From the NCBI RefSeq assembly GCF_949628265.1, contig NC_088788.1, positions 24,786,335 to 24,850,334 of the forward strand: DNA of 64,000 bases, written 5' to 3'. Positions 54,004 through 64,000 of this stretch are shown here, in pieces. Source of the stretch: Cloeon dipterum (Eukaryota; Arthropoda; Insecta; Ephemeroptera; Baetidae). The translations under genes were made by a program, and so were the position numbers. The first letter of the stretch is position 1, and each line of letters opens with the position of its first letter. The notes below the pieces were generated by a model. It searched no databases. It saw only the letters and a program-made list of their open reading frames with translations, and was not told where the DNA came from.

Positions 54004-55710
54004 GTAAGTCAACTGGGGAGTGCGATGCACGGGCCCCAGGAAACCACCGGCGGCCGCCGGACGCAGGGGCCCGGGCCGGCGGGCACGGCAGCTCGGGGAT
54101 TTCCCTGTCCTTCTGGAATATATTTGCGCAATTAGCGCTAAATTTAAATGGGCTCGCGGCTCTCGGTCGTCGTCTATTTTGGTTCTTGGCCACTTTCGGC
54201 TGTCATTCGGCCGCCTGATTGATACAAAAGTGGCCCATGCCGCTTGCCGCGCGTAAATATTTACGCCGATCGATCTTCGCCGACGGCAAATTGGTGGCTC
54301 GATTCTTCTTATTTCACTGTAGGCCGCACGCTGCGCGACCAGATTTGCTCGGCCGCGGTGCGGGTTGCTTGCGAACAAACGCATGGTGTGTGTGTGTGTG
54401 CCATTTGGGGCATGGCACATAATTTTACTGTCGCCCTAGCAGTGTTGCTTACATATTTACCCACACCCTGGCATTTTGCTCTCACACACTTCTAGCACAC
54501 TATAAAGCGATAAACTCGTTATAAATATGTAGTATGAATCACATACATACATGGTCACCACGCTCTGCTAATCACCCCGTTTTCTACGGGAAGTGATTTC
54601 GTCCTTTATAGATGCACCTAACTTGACCTTTGTTCAGGCACTGCGCACTGCGACACACACAACACACGTCGCGGAAATTTACCCTCTTTAGAGTAATCCG
54701 CACGTTTATAGTTGAAGGTGGAAATTTGCTCGCAAAGCAAACCCCAGGCATGATTCAAGACTCTAGTAGTGGTGCTTGAGTCACCTGGAACTGTGACTAA
54801 CTCGCAAGAGAGAAGCATACAATTTAAATTTTGCTCAGAAAAAAGTAGTCGATCTTGACGCAATTTTGTGATTATATAAGAAATGCTTTTACGCTCACTC
54901 TCACAGAAACAGCTAGATGCGTCCAAGAGTCTATTTTGCAATTTTTTTTAAAAACTTCGTTCAAGTCCCTAGTGTCCTTCCCTTCACTCCATCTCCCATC
55001 AGTTCCAATTTATGTTGCTTCTTCCTAATCATAAACTTAATCAAACTTGAACGGTAAGATTCACCTTAGCGGGCTGCTCGGATAATTTTTTTGCCAGATG
55101 TTAATCTAAGGCTCAAAAGAACCCTTACAATTATTTGATTGAAATTGAAAGCGAAAGTTGTTGATAAGTTTTCCTCTCTTCTGCTGCCAGTAAAAAATTA
55201 TTTCTGGTGCTTTAAATGGAGCATTGTGTGCCTCTTTATCATTTGTGAGGTTTCTACTAGTGCCCTAATGTCGTTTGAACGCGTTGCTGCATGACGAATA
55301 GCCCATTACTATTTTTGGTTGAATATAAACCTTTAAAGCAGTAAACGCCTGTTAAAAGATGCAATTTGTTAAGAAATGCTTCCTCGCGTCTCCGCTATTG
55401 AGTTTTGTAAGAGGAAATCCACTTCCTACTACGTAACACAGCCATTTAAAGAATCAGTGCTTTATATTGTTTCCTTCATGCTGCACGACAGAGGATCTGT
55501 CGGCAAAATCTCATGGTTGCGTGTTTTGATTTCAGTTTTTCAGTCGCACCTCATCATGTCCATGCTCTCGTCTCGCCACTCTCTGTTGATCTTCTTAAAA
55601 TGATTAGATAAAATGGAAGAAAGCAATAGTTCCGCGGCAGGACGCACTAGGGGGGCGTTTCGTACGAATCCCTATGAGACTTGCCGGCATTGACCGCTAA
55701 CAAAAATCAG

Positions 55711-58700
55711 CCAAAGCGAAATAAGTGCAAAATTAACCGCCCCATCATTGCTACGGCCGCGCAACAACTAAACGCAGCTGTGGCTTCAGATAAGGAAAAA
55801 GAGCTGGAACCTCTTCTCCCGAGCGTGACAATGAACGAGGAGCGGAGAAGAGGGAGCCAGGATGCGTCGATCTCGGACATTGAGGAGGAGAACGAGACTG
55901 AGGACACTGAGCATATTCCCATGAACGATTGTGAGCGTAATAACTGCCCAAATCTCCCTCTGCGTGCGTGTATTGATTATGGCCCGCTTTTCGCGTTTGC
56001 AGTGGGGCTGCCGCCGCCGATCATAGTGACGGACAACGGCGGCGTCTGCAGCAAGCTGGACGATGCCGTGCCCAACAACAACCATCCGGTGGCACGACGA
56101 CGACCGAGGCCCAACCATCTGCATATCAACATCACCAACTGCACTTCCAGTGATCTCTCCTCGCATGAGTCTCTGCCTTCGCATAAAGTTGGTCAGTGAA
56201 CGCGCTCAGTTCGCGCTGTTGCGCGCCGCGGCACCACTTGATGATGATTGTTTTGATTAGCATTAATGTGTGTGCTGTCCTGCAGATGAGTGCAGAACTC
56301 TGTTTCTCTTCTCTTGCTTTTGAGCAGCTTACTAGAGAAGTTTTTATATTCAACATCAACAAGCTCGCTTGGAAGGTTTTTTTATCTACAGAAGAGAGCT
56401 AAAATTCACATGTCGAGTTTTAGGTCAACTTATTTATTCATAGGAAATCAACATCACTGTTAAAACTCTTTAATTTGATAACCATTTTTAGTATTCTCAA
56501 CTAAGATATGTGGTTACAATTCCATGTTAATCTTTTAAAATGAGATCGAAGCAATAAACGACAATTTTTAGTATCAATGAATATTTTTTGCATATTTATT
56601 GAATTTGGTGTATATAACCAAAAACAATCTGCAAATGAAAATAACGAATTTTGAAATAATTAGTTTGAAAGCAATAGTCGAAAATTGACGGCAACTCTTA
56701 CTTAAATTCATTCACTCTATTTAATTTGATAACTATTCCTTGCTGACTTGACTACCCAAACTTTATCAATAATTTACTTTATGCAATGTTTATCTAAAAT
56801 TTAACAATACATTTGCAGCTGCCATGACTCCAATCAGTCTGAGTCCCAGCTGGGCAAAACCGCATCGTTTGATCCGCGCCAGAAAAGCCAGCTTATGCTC
56901 TACGCCTGGCTATGTTACGTTCCGCAATCCAACTAACCGAATATCATCAAGCACTTATGCCGAAGAACTCATTCATGCCATCGAAAATGACGAATCCTTG
57001 ATGGCCGATTCTCCTGCTTCAGAACAAATGCGATTGTATGTTTCTGTCTAGTGAGTGCAGCTGCCGCCTAATTTTTTTTTCTTGCAGACAAACTGTCCGT
57101 GGCATGGCCGAGGCGATGGAACTCAGACGGAATGTGAAAGAAAAGATTTGCTACAACATCGGCATTAGAAACCAAAACTCTCCTTCAGATCCAACTAAGT
57201 GGTTCAAGTACCGATTAAAGAAATCATTTCGCAAAGTCAACTGTGGCACCAGAGAGTTATTGGGCCACTTTGAGCTGTGGGGCAGCACCATCAAGTCCAT
57301 TGAAGGCAGATTTGGGACTGGAGTGGCCACATACTTTAGGTTCCTTAGAAGTTTGTTCCTAATCAATCTCTGCGTATTTATTATGAGGTAAACCATTAAT
57401 TTATAACTGGAATATGTATTAAATTTTAATGCTCATTTTTACAGCTTCTCTTTTTTGGTTTTTCCTCAACTCCTTGACAGGTTCTATCACTGGAACAACA
57501 CAACAATCTCAGGTAATGTAAATAATGCTAGATTAGCGGAATTAATTACGTAATCTAATTTACAGCAAACTCTTCAGTTTTGGTTCTTGAGCCAAAAACT
57601 TATCCTTATGAGGAAATAAACTCAACTTTCTACATAGTTGATCTCGTCACTGGCGGGGTAATTTTGCATGTAAAGAAACCTAGATTTTATTAATTTAAAA
57701 TATACTAATAGGGCTGGCTGGCTGATACTGAGCTATTTTATGGAAAGTACAACAGTCACAGTGTCCACATTAATGAGGGTGAATACTACAGCATACCTGA
57801 CGCGTATTTCTTTACCACCGCCGCCTGCTATTTATTTACTGTCATTGTGTTATCCATCAAGTAAGTCAAAACTTTGATGAAATCATTACTATTTCTGCTG
57901 ATCTGCACTAAATGTGTATTTTATAGTCATATAAAAGGAGCAATAATTATTATTCAAATTGATGCATGCTTAGACGTTACTAATCCCTGTATTGAATCTT
58001 TGCAGAGTTGCCAAGTCATACAGAAAGAATTTTATTGAGATGCAAGGGGGTTTCACCAACGTCTACGCTCAACGCATATTCTGTGGCTGGGATTTTGGCA
58101 TCACTAACAGCGAGGCTGCGGAGCTCAGGAAGCAAACCCTGTACAATGAGTTGAGGGAGTTGCTAGATGAGGAGAACAACGCTGAGAGAAGTGGTGCCAA
58201 AACGCTGATTCAACGATTGACCCTGATGGCCTGCAGGGTTGGGGTTACCATTTTAGTTGGTTCTCTGTTGATTGGATCAGGCGTCCTTGTATGGTTTCTG
58301 CTAGCAAGACAAAAAATGCTAGTTAACGTGAGTAGCCTTAGAAGTTGTCAGCAAATGGTTAATTTTTGCTTTTGCCTGCAGCAGGACGTCGGAACCCTGG
58401 AGGGTCGTCAGCAGGCATCAATGGTGATGTCTCTTGTTGTTACTGGTGTGATGTTGATCCTGCCCATGATTTTCTCCCGTCTGTGTGCCATAGAGCAATA
58501 CTCTAATCCACGCAATTCAGTGTTTATAACATTACTCAGGACCTTCGGTTTGGAAGTGGCTATTGTTGGTGTTTTGCTGGCATATTGGCAAAAGAGCTCA
58601 AAGGAAGTTCAAGTACATTCTTTCAATATTTTCCTTGTGATGTGGTTTAACTTTAATATTCCGCAGTGCTGGGAAACGTCGCTAGGCCAAGAAACGTACC

Positions 58701-60408
58701 GTCTCATTTTGGTGGACTTTTTTATCGCACTCATCGGAACGTCCTTTGCTGAATTTATCAGATCTATAGTCTACCAGTAAGATGTTATTACTCTGCTTTG
58801 CGATTTGCTACTTTCTCTACGCATTTCTGCCTTTCCAGGTATGTTTGGAAGGGTATTGGGGCGCCTGAGTTTGACATAGCCCGGAATACGCTCAACCTAA
58901 TTTACAATCAGACACTTTTCTGGGTGGGATTTTACTACAGCCCATTGTTATCCGCCGTGATAGTTGTCAAATTGTTCATCACTTTTTATGTTAAGCAGGT
59001 AAGTGCAATCATTCATGTAATTTGAATCACACAATATACATATATTTTATTGTCTTCTTGTTAGTCTGGATATCTTTACACGGCATTATTTTGCGTACTA
59101 ACTCTTTCAAATATTCTTTAAAATCTCTGCAGGCATGTGTTTTACACAATTGTAAACCGCCATCCAGATCGTGGCGCGCTGCTCAGATTCAAACAGTCTT
59201 CCTGGCCCTCACCTTCCTTGCAATTATTGGGGTACTATTCACTCTTGGCTACACGATGACTCGGTACTACTTGCATCTGCTATTCACCGCTTTTCATAAT
59301 TTATTTGTTCTTTTTCCGCAGTGTACCTGCATCCAAAGGCTGTGGGCCATTCAGGGAAATTGAGCATGCCTACTTGATCATAAAACACAAGTTGAACAGT
59401 ATTGACAAAAACAGTAACTGGTACACAATAGGAGAGTGGATTTTCAAGCCCGGAGTGGTTGCTGGCTATATCATTGCGTTGTGGTGAGTTTCCATTTAAA
59501 ATTATTAAGCAACAGATTTCGTGTCCAGCTCCTCAGTTGAGCAGGGCAGACTCATAATAAAGCCAAGTAATTTTTGATTTAGTTCAAAATCTGTAAGACT
59601 GTCATTCAGCTTCTTATTTTGACCTAACCACAAGGGTCTTGGAAAATTCTCATCTTTGTTTGAGCATTTAAAAAATTAGTTAGTGCTGAACCAGTTTTTT
59701 TATGGATGATGAAAGCACAGTGGAAGACAATCTTTAGGAACTCCTCTAAATAAATCACCCTAAATTGGTTTCATGATTAATACGGCAGTTCCTGTATTGA
59801 ATTAATTGATTTCGCCCTAAATAATTCCTAATCCATGCATTCTAAAACATGCAACAAATTTTTACCTTGAAATGCTGATTTTTAAAATGAAATCCTCATG
59901 TATTCATAGTAGTTGTTTACCGCGCATGGTAGAATTTTTATATAGAATCATGAGCGCAATTTCTGATTATTTCTCTTCTAAGTTGAATCAGTTGCGATCA
60001 CATAGTAACCTTTATCCCTGTTTTTGCAGTGTTGGTGTTTATTATATGCGCGCCGTCGCTCATGCCAGAGGTGCCATGGTGGAGCTTCTGAGAAATATGT
60101 TGGTGCTGGAGGCCGAAGACAAAATCTTCCTGCAGAAGAACATCAGGGAGGCCAAGAGTGGCCGTAAGTACAGAAATATGTGTAATGCCGGTAGACATTA
60201 CAGATTTTGATTTATTTATTATTTTTGGATGTGCTACACGTAAATTGGAGATTATGTGTCAACATAGTTAGTTTAAATTTCCATGACCAATCTTCTGAAT
60301 TACTAAGTGTTGAATTTGTTAGGTTGGGAACCTAGTCCGTTAAGTCGTGGAAGGATTAAGCCTTTACCCATCTCATCAACTGCTTCAAAGCAACAATCAG
60401 CCCTTTGA
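55711..60408 (+). CDS. Transmembrane channel-like (TMC) family protein, TMC7-like
   Basis: Fourteen exons: 55711-56191 (first in-frame ATG 55831), 56819-57035, 57088-57387, 57445-57512, 57566-57657, 57712-57860, 58006-58327, 58382-58612, 58667-58776, 58839-58998, 59133-59263, 59322-59483, 60030-60163 and 60323-60408. From ATG 55831 this is 840 residues. An acidic, disordered N-terminus precedes nine or ten hydrophobic segments. The TMC signature CWETSLGQE begins exon 58667-58776, and GWDFGITNSEAA and CGPFREIEHAY also match the family. TMC proteins are relatives of anoctamins; TMC1/2 form the hair-cell mechanotransduction channel, and Drosophila Tmc acts in proprioception. The length and mid-region look like the TMC5/6/7/8 branch, whose transport activity is less clear. 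The 5' end is uncertain: the acceptor at 55711 is weak and upstream exons are likely. The stretch 55964-56002 has splice-like ends but is only 39 bases. Confidence 0.88.
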
Positions 60409-60593
60409 TCATAAGCTGAGGCGGTAGAATTTTTAAGGGAATTTTAGCAAAATAGGCAAGGAAACAATTTTAGCAGCTGTATCAATTTTTGTTTTTTTAT
60501 TTATTCATTGCTTTGTTTTTATTTTGAGATCAAGACAAATCGTTGAAGTATATGCGTTTTTGGCTTTTAGTTAGCAAATCACCTGCAATCCAG

Positions 60594-60599
60594 AATAAA
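60594..60599 (+). terminator. Poly(A) signal AATAAA of the TMC gene
   Basis: The canonical hexamer lies 186 bases past the TMC stop codon and is followed by a T-rich stretch, a normal arrangement for a short 3'UTR. Confidence 0.6.
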
Positions 60600-61524
60600 G
60601 TTTGATTGTAGCATGTGGCTTCTCTTTTATAATTATTAGCAAACACAATACATTAAAAATGCAATCCTTTTTATTATATTCATTGTCAGCTCAATCTTAT
60701 CCTTTGACAAGTTTTATCCTCTAGTCTCAATGATTAAGTGAGAAGACATTGTTTTGTAATATAGAAAGCTAGATGACTGACCGATAATGTTGAATATTCA
60801 TCAAATTTTTCATAAATTTTATATGATTTAAATTAATATCAATACCACATATAGTTCTGAACAATAAGAATGAAATGATGAGTACAATAATTTGTAAGCG
60901 AATCGGTGTTCTACTTTTGATTTCCGCAAAGGGCGAGTAAAGTTAGAGACTTGATCGAACAAGTTCAGGTGTTGTGACGAATCGTATATGTGTACTCTTT
61001 CATTTTATTATTGTGATCACACTGTCATATTTATCAAAGCGAATATGTAACTTATTTGTCATTTATCTGAGTCTCGCACAAATTGTCATGAGTAAATTTG
61101 TGCCGTATATTGTTTAAATTGTAAAATAATATTCATGTTAAGAAAAAGAAAAAGAATTTCGTTGTGATACTTTCATTGATCAGCTTGGCACAGATGTATA
61201 GTGCTGCAATTGTAATCTGAACAATAGGGGCACGCAGGTTTTGCCTAATTTACTACAGCGAAAGAAAACCATTTTGTTTCAGTAGGATCAAGTATTTTTT
61301 GAGAATAAAATACAAGACAGTGATATAAATAATACAATTGTACGTTTGTATACTTTTCTACAATCTCCTCCTCCTCTTCATCTTTTCTTTAATCACTATA
61401 ATGTAATAAGTATGTACACGTAGAGAAGCAAAACGCTTCTTGCAGACTTGTCAGTCGTTCATCTACACAATTACATGAGGAGCATTTAAGAAGAGGGAAA
61501 AGAGTCTCGTTTTCACACTATCTC
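60600..61524. other. Tail-to-tail interval, mostly 3'UTR of the minus-strand secreted gene
   Basis: No coding exon is seen. A minus-strand AATAAA at 61009-61004 could end the transcript of the secreted Thr-rich gene, giving it a 3'UTR of about 520 bases. The rest is AT-rich spacer. Confidence 0.4.
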
Positions 61525-62970
61525 TCAGTATCTGTATCGGTTCCTGTAGTGCCAAGGCCTATTCAAAACGTTAACCACGTCGCTGCCTGACAGTTCCTGA
61601 TAGAATAGCGGGGTCCGTCTGCCGGGTGCCGGGAAAATGGACGATTGCTGGGTCAGGTGCGTCCGCGTACCGCTCGGGGTGTGGCTCAGGGGTGGCACTT
61701 GCGAGTAAAAGTTGAGCAGCAATGGCTTTGGGGTGGTATTCCGCCAGGAACCCCACGCCCAGGGAGTGGTTGATGGCACTTTCGCGTTCCTGCTCAGCTC
61801 TCCGGGGAACACAATCCTATCGGGAGTCGATGGCACAGTGGGCCGCACGTTTTTTACCAGTTGGCCCCACTGGGCGTTCGGGTTCGAGTTTTCCACGCTA
61901 AGGTCGGCCAGTAGCTCGCCCTGGGTGGAGGTTTGCTCGAATACGATTGGATAGGGTCGGTCCAAGATGACCGGACTGGTAGGCCCCTCGAATAGTGGCG
62001 TCTCATCCTCTTCTGAGACGGCTTCTGCATAGGTGACTGCCCCGCGCTCAGGCTCAGGGGGCTGCGATACTATCCTGACAGGGTCAGGTACTGATGGTCG
62101 CCGGAAGGGCGTCTTTGGTGTCGTGGTTTCCACAATTTCTTCCTCATTGAAGGGGGAGGGGGTGGTCACCGGGGTGGTCCCGTCTTCACCATTCTCTGAC
62201 AGCATGGTGGTCGGAGTTTCCACATCAGGAGGGGGCGTCGAGGTCTCCTCAATGTCGGCCGGGACGGTGGTCAACTCTGTGGGCGCCACTGTTTCGGTCT
62301 GCGTGTCCTCGGGGAGCAGTGTGGTCGTCGCCTCGGCAGTGTCGTTGATGTGCCAAAGGGTGACTATGGCCGCAGGCAACGACGTGCTCTTGGTGTCGTC
62401 CTCGAGCTCGACCTGAGCGGCCACCACCATCACCTCGGCCACCTCGGTGGACTCCACGGTGGTAGGCGGGGCTTCGGTAGTCTTCAAAGTCGACATGGGG
62501 GCGGTGGCGGTGACCGGAGGTGTCGCCTGGACGTCGGTCAACGATCCCAGGGGGATGTCGATGTGGAAGGGCCCCTCGGTGGTGGTCGGCTCCTTTTTAA
62601 TTTTACTCATACCGAGATTGAGCTTGTGGAAAAGGAAGCTCAGCTGCGCTTCATTGTTGACGACAACCTTCTTGTTGCACCTGCCCAGGGCGTCCGCCTG
62701 GTAGCCATCGGCGCACTTGGGGAGGTTGTTCACCACGGGGGCGATGAAGATGCTCTTGGGCATGATCTGCCCCTTGCGTCGGCCCGTCTCTTCCAAGCGT
62801 TGCACGACTGGGTCCTCGAACAGCACCCATGCCTTCCAGAAACCCTCATCCTGCAGACGCGAGGACACCGTCGGAGCGTCCGAAGGAGCAGCCGGCTCGA
62901 CGATCGGCGTAGCGTCAACCGCGACGAGCGCGGTGCACGCGAAGCACACTAACCATCCGCTGAGATGCAT
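61525..62970 (-). CDS. Secreted, Thr/Pro-rich protein with a small two-cysteine module
   Basis: One uninterrupted 481-residue coding exon. A signal peptide (1-20, core LVCFACTALVAVDA) is followed by a compact region (40-120) with EGFWKAWVLFEDPVVQRL, a dibasic RRK at 64-66 and KCADGYQADALGRC (C86, C98) before a helical AQLSFLFHKLN. Residues 125-320 are a Thr/Pro/Val-rich, mucin-like stretch likely to carry O-glycans. The C-terminal 150 residues contain several Arg-Pro motifs and end in NRPWHYRNRYRY. A short conserved head plus a long Ser/Thr-rich tail recalls insect Folded gastrulation (Fog) ligands, but I cannot confirm homology. Other extracellular matrix or salivary-type proteins fit too. 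An acceptor at 63047 shows a noncoding upstream exon, and a 21-codon upstream frame precedes the ATG. Confidence 0.8.
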   Translation of the reverse strand: MHLSGWLVCFACTALVAVDATPIVEPAAPSDAPTVSSRLQDEGFWKAWVLFEDPVVQRLEETGRRKGQIMPKSIFIAPVVNNLPKCADGYQADALGRCNKKVVVNNEAQLSFLFHKLNLGMSKIKKEPTTTEGPFHIDIPLGSLTDVQATPPVTATAPMSTLKTTEAPPTTVESTEVAEVMVVAAQVELEDDTKSTSLPAAIVTLWHINDTAEATTTLLPEDTQTETVAPTELTTVPADIEETSTPPPDVETPTTMLSENGEDGTTPVTTPSPFNEEEIVETTTPKTPFRRPSVPDPVRIVSQPPEPERGAVTYAEAVSEEDETPLFEGPTSPVILDRPYPIVFEQTSTQGELLADLSVENSNPNAQWGQLVKNVRPTVPSTPDRIVFPGELSRNAKVPSTTPWAWGSWRNTTPKPLLLNFYSQVPPLSHTPSGTRTHLTQQSSIFPAPGRRTPLFYQELSGSDVVNVLNRPWHYRNRYRY

Positions 62971-62980
62971 GTTGCCCGAG

Positions 62981-63046
62981 TTAACTGACCGCGACTTGGG
63001 GCAGCTGCCAACGCACTTCTACCACACTCCTCTCCAGCTCCCCCAT
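62981..63046 (-). other. Upstream open reading frame in the 5'UTR of the secreted Thr-rich gene
   Basis: The second 5'UTR exon begins, right after acceptor TTTCAG, with ATGGGGGAG. This frame runs 21 codons and stops ten bases before the main start codon. Its first bases form the exon boundary, so it exists only if this acceptor is used or the start falls inside the intron. Confidence 0.45.
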
Positions 63047-64000
63047 CTGAAACAAAAATAGACATCTTTCAATTACGATCACTTTGCAGTGTGTCTTACA
63101 ATTTAACTATTTCGTAAGTTTAAATTAATTTCATAACTGCGTGCTGAAATTTCTGACGGAATAACACAGTGACATAATAGAATTGACCCATACCAAACAC
63201 AATATATATATCGTGTTTCAATTGTGCGTAATGGAAATGAAACATATTGATTATAATACCCAAAGTATGCAGTGAGTATTTCGATCCAAATTTTCCGAGC
63301 TTCCGGTTGCTCTAGGTACATCAAAAGAGAAAGAATCGTGCTATTTTAAGCAGGTTATTCATCACTCAATGCCGTCCTAAAATTCTAAAACAGGATTCTA
63401 AATCGGCAAAGAACCCGTGAGAAACTGTTAATTTTTATACACTTATTAGCTAACGTTGGCCAATTCAGACCAAATCCGATGCAATAACAGTCAAGAATAA
63501 ATGTAATACAACTGCATAGAACCTCTCACACTGCGGTAGAGATTCTTAACTAAATATTGACTGAAAATAATGTTGTTTTATTGACAACAAAAATACAGAC
63601 GTGTGTACAGGTTAAAGTTTTCCTTGTCTTCCTGTTAAAGTTCAGGCTCAAAGTTTGACACCGCCTTAGAAGAGGACAAACACACCGACTGAATATTTAT
63701 GGCGCTGGGAGGGCCGCGTACGTGCATTAAAAACAAATTGAAAACGTAATTCAAGAGCTCAAGGTGGTGAACATTTTACAGGTGTCACAAACAGCGGCAA
63801 TAACAGTGTCACTTATTTATATATCGTGCCCCGCCGCAGAGCCACAGGACACAACACTGCGCTTTCTAAGTACTTGTTATTAACCTGAAACAAGCTTACC
63901 GCACTCATTATGCGCATTATACTGCATAAATTATCAAGCAGAACTGCAGCCGCGTGCACTCTCCTCGGCGGATAGAATGGAGCATTATTTACTTTTATGA
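63047..64000. other. Right edge of the window, no gene seen
   Basis: This is presumed intron and upstream DNA of the secreted Thr-rich gene, whose first noncoding exon I cannot place. It is AT-rich to about 63.6 kb, then moderately CpG-rich. No supportable exon on either strand. Confidence 0.4.

Larger units (their letters stand above)
53403..55710. other. Head-to-head interval between the membrane-protein and TMC genes
   Basis: The 53.6-54.4 kb part is the most GC- and CpG-rich of the window, as expected of a shared or paired promoter. A CTCF-like site lies at 53735-53749. A candidate plus-strand exon runs from 53846 to 54003, between a strong acceptor and AAA|GTAAGT. From 54.5 kb the sequence is AT-rich. 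I see no other gene. Confidence 0.5.

Noticed and set aside
53791..54420. Open frame of about 209 codons on the minus strand in the GC-rich interval
   Set aside because: Arg/Pro-rich composition typical of CpG-rich DNA, no splice or start context, and no family resemblance; GC-rich DNA has few stops by chance.
55964..56002. 39-base splice-like segment in the first TMC exon
   Set aside because: Very short for an animal intron and leaves the frame unchanged, so I kept it as coding; RNA data would decide.
62350..62952. 200-codon plus-strand frame opposite the secreted Thr-rich gene
   Set aside because: It is the antisense shadow of a well-supported exon and has a biased His/Gly/Arg composition.

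Overview
This is nuclear DNA of an arthropod, most probably an insect. Genes are split by many short GT-AG introns and lie on both strands in AT-rich DNA with microsatellites. Two genes point to insects: a homologue of Drosophila crooked legs (crol) and the BAH end of a winged-eye/TNRC18/BAHCC1-type protein. I cannot name the species. I see no prokaryotic or viral gene, transposase, reverse transcriptase, tRNA or CRISPR array. All gene models were spliced by hand from splice sites, reading phase and protein resemblance.

Layout. 1-2994 (+): 3' part of a BAH/Tudor chromatin protein, with about 1 kb of 3'UTR. 4436-11673 (-): a complete 15-exon KIF19-type kinesin-8, converging tail to tail with the first gene. 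12443-14143 (-): a basic protein I do not recognise. 16334-18427 (-): a secreted, extremely acidic protein with a noncoding first exon and a TATA/CRE promoter near 19.2 kb. 19.2-26.8 kb: no gene seen, microsatellites only. 27192-32237 (-): crol, with 18 C2H2 fingers.

34098-53402 (-): a single-pass membrane protein with a short cysteine-rich ectodomain, spread over 19 kb because its first intron is about 14.6 kb. 53.4-55.7 kb: a head-to-head promoter interval with a CTCF-like site. About 55711-60408 (+): a TMC-family channel-like protein. 61525-62970 (-): a secreted, threonine-rich protein with a small two-cysteine module.

The genes do not form a pathway; this is an ordinary chromosomal neighbourhood. 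Less ordinary points are the unrecognised membrane protein, the two unrecognised nuclear-like or acidic proteins, a charged insertion inside the kinesin motor, twelve crol fingers sharing almost one recognition helix, and several RNA-hairpin and regulatory motifs. I found nothing that I can defend as a new multi-gene system.
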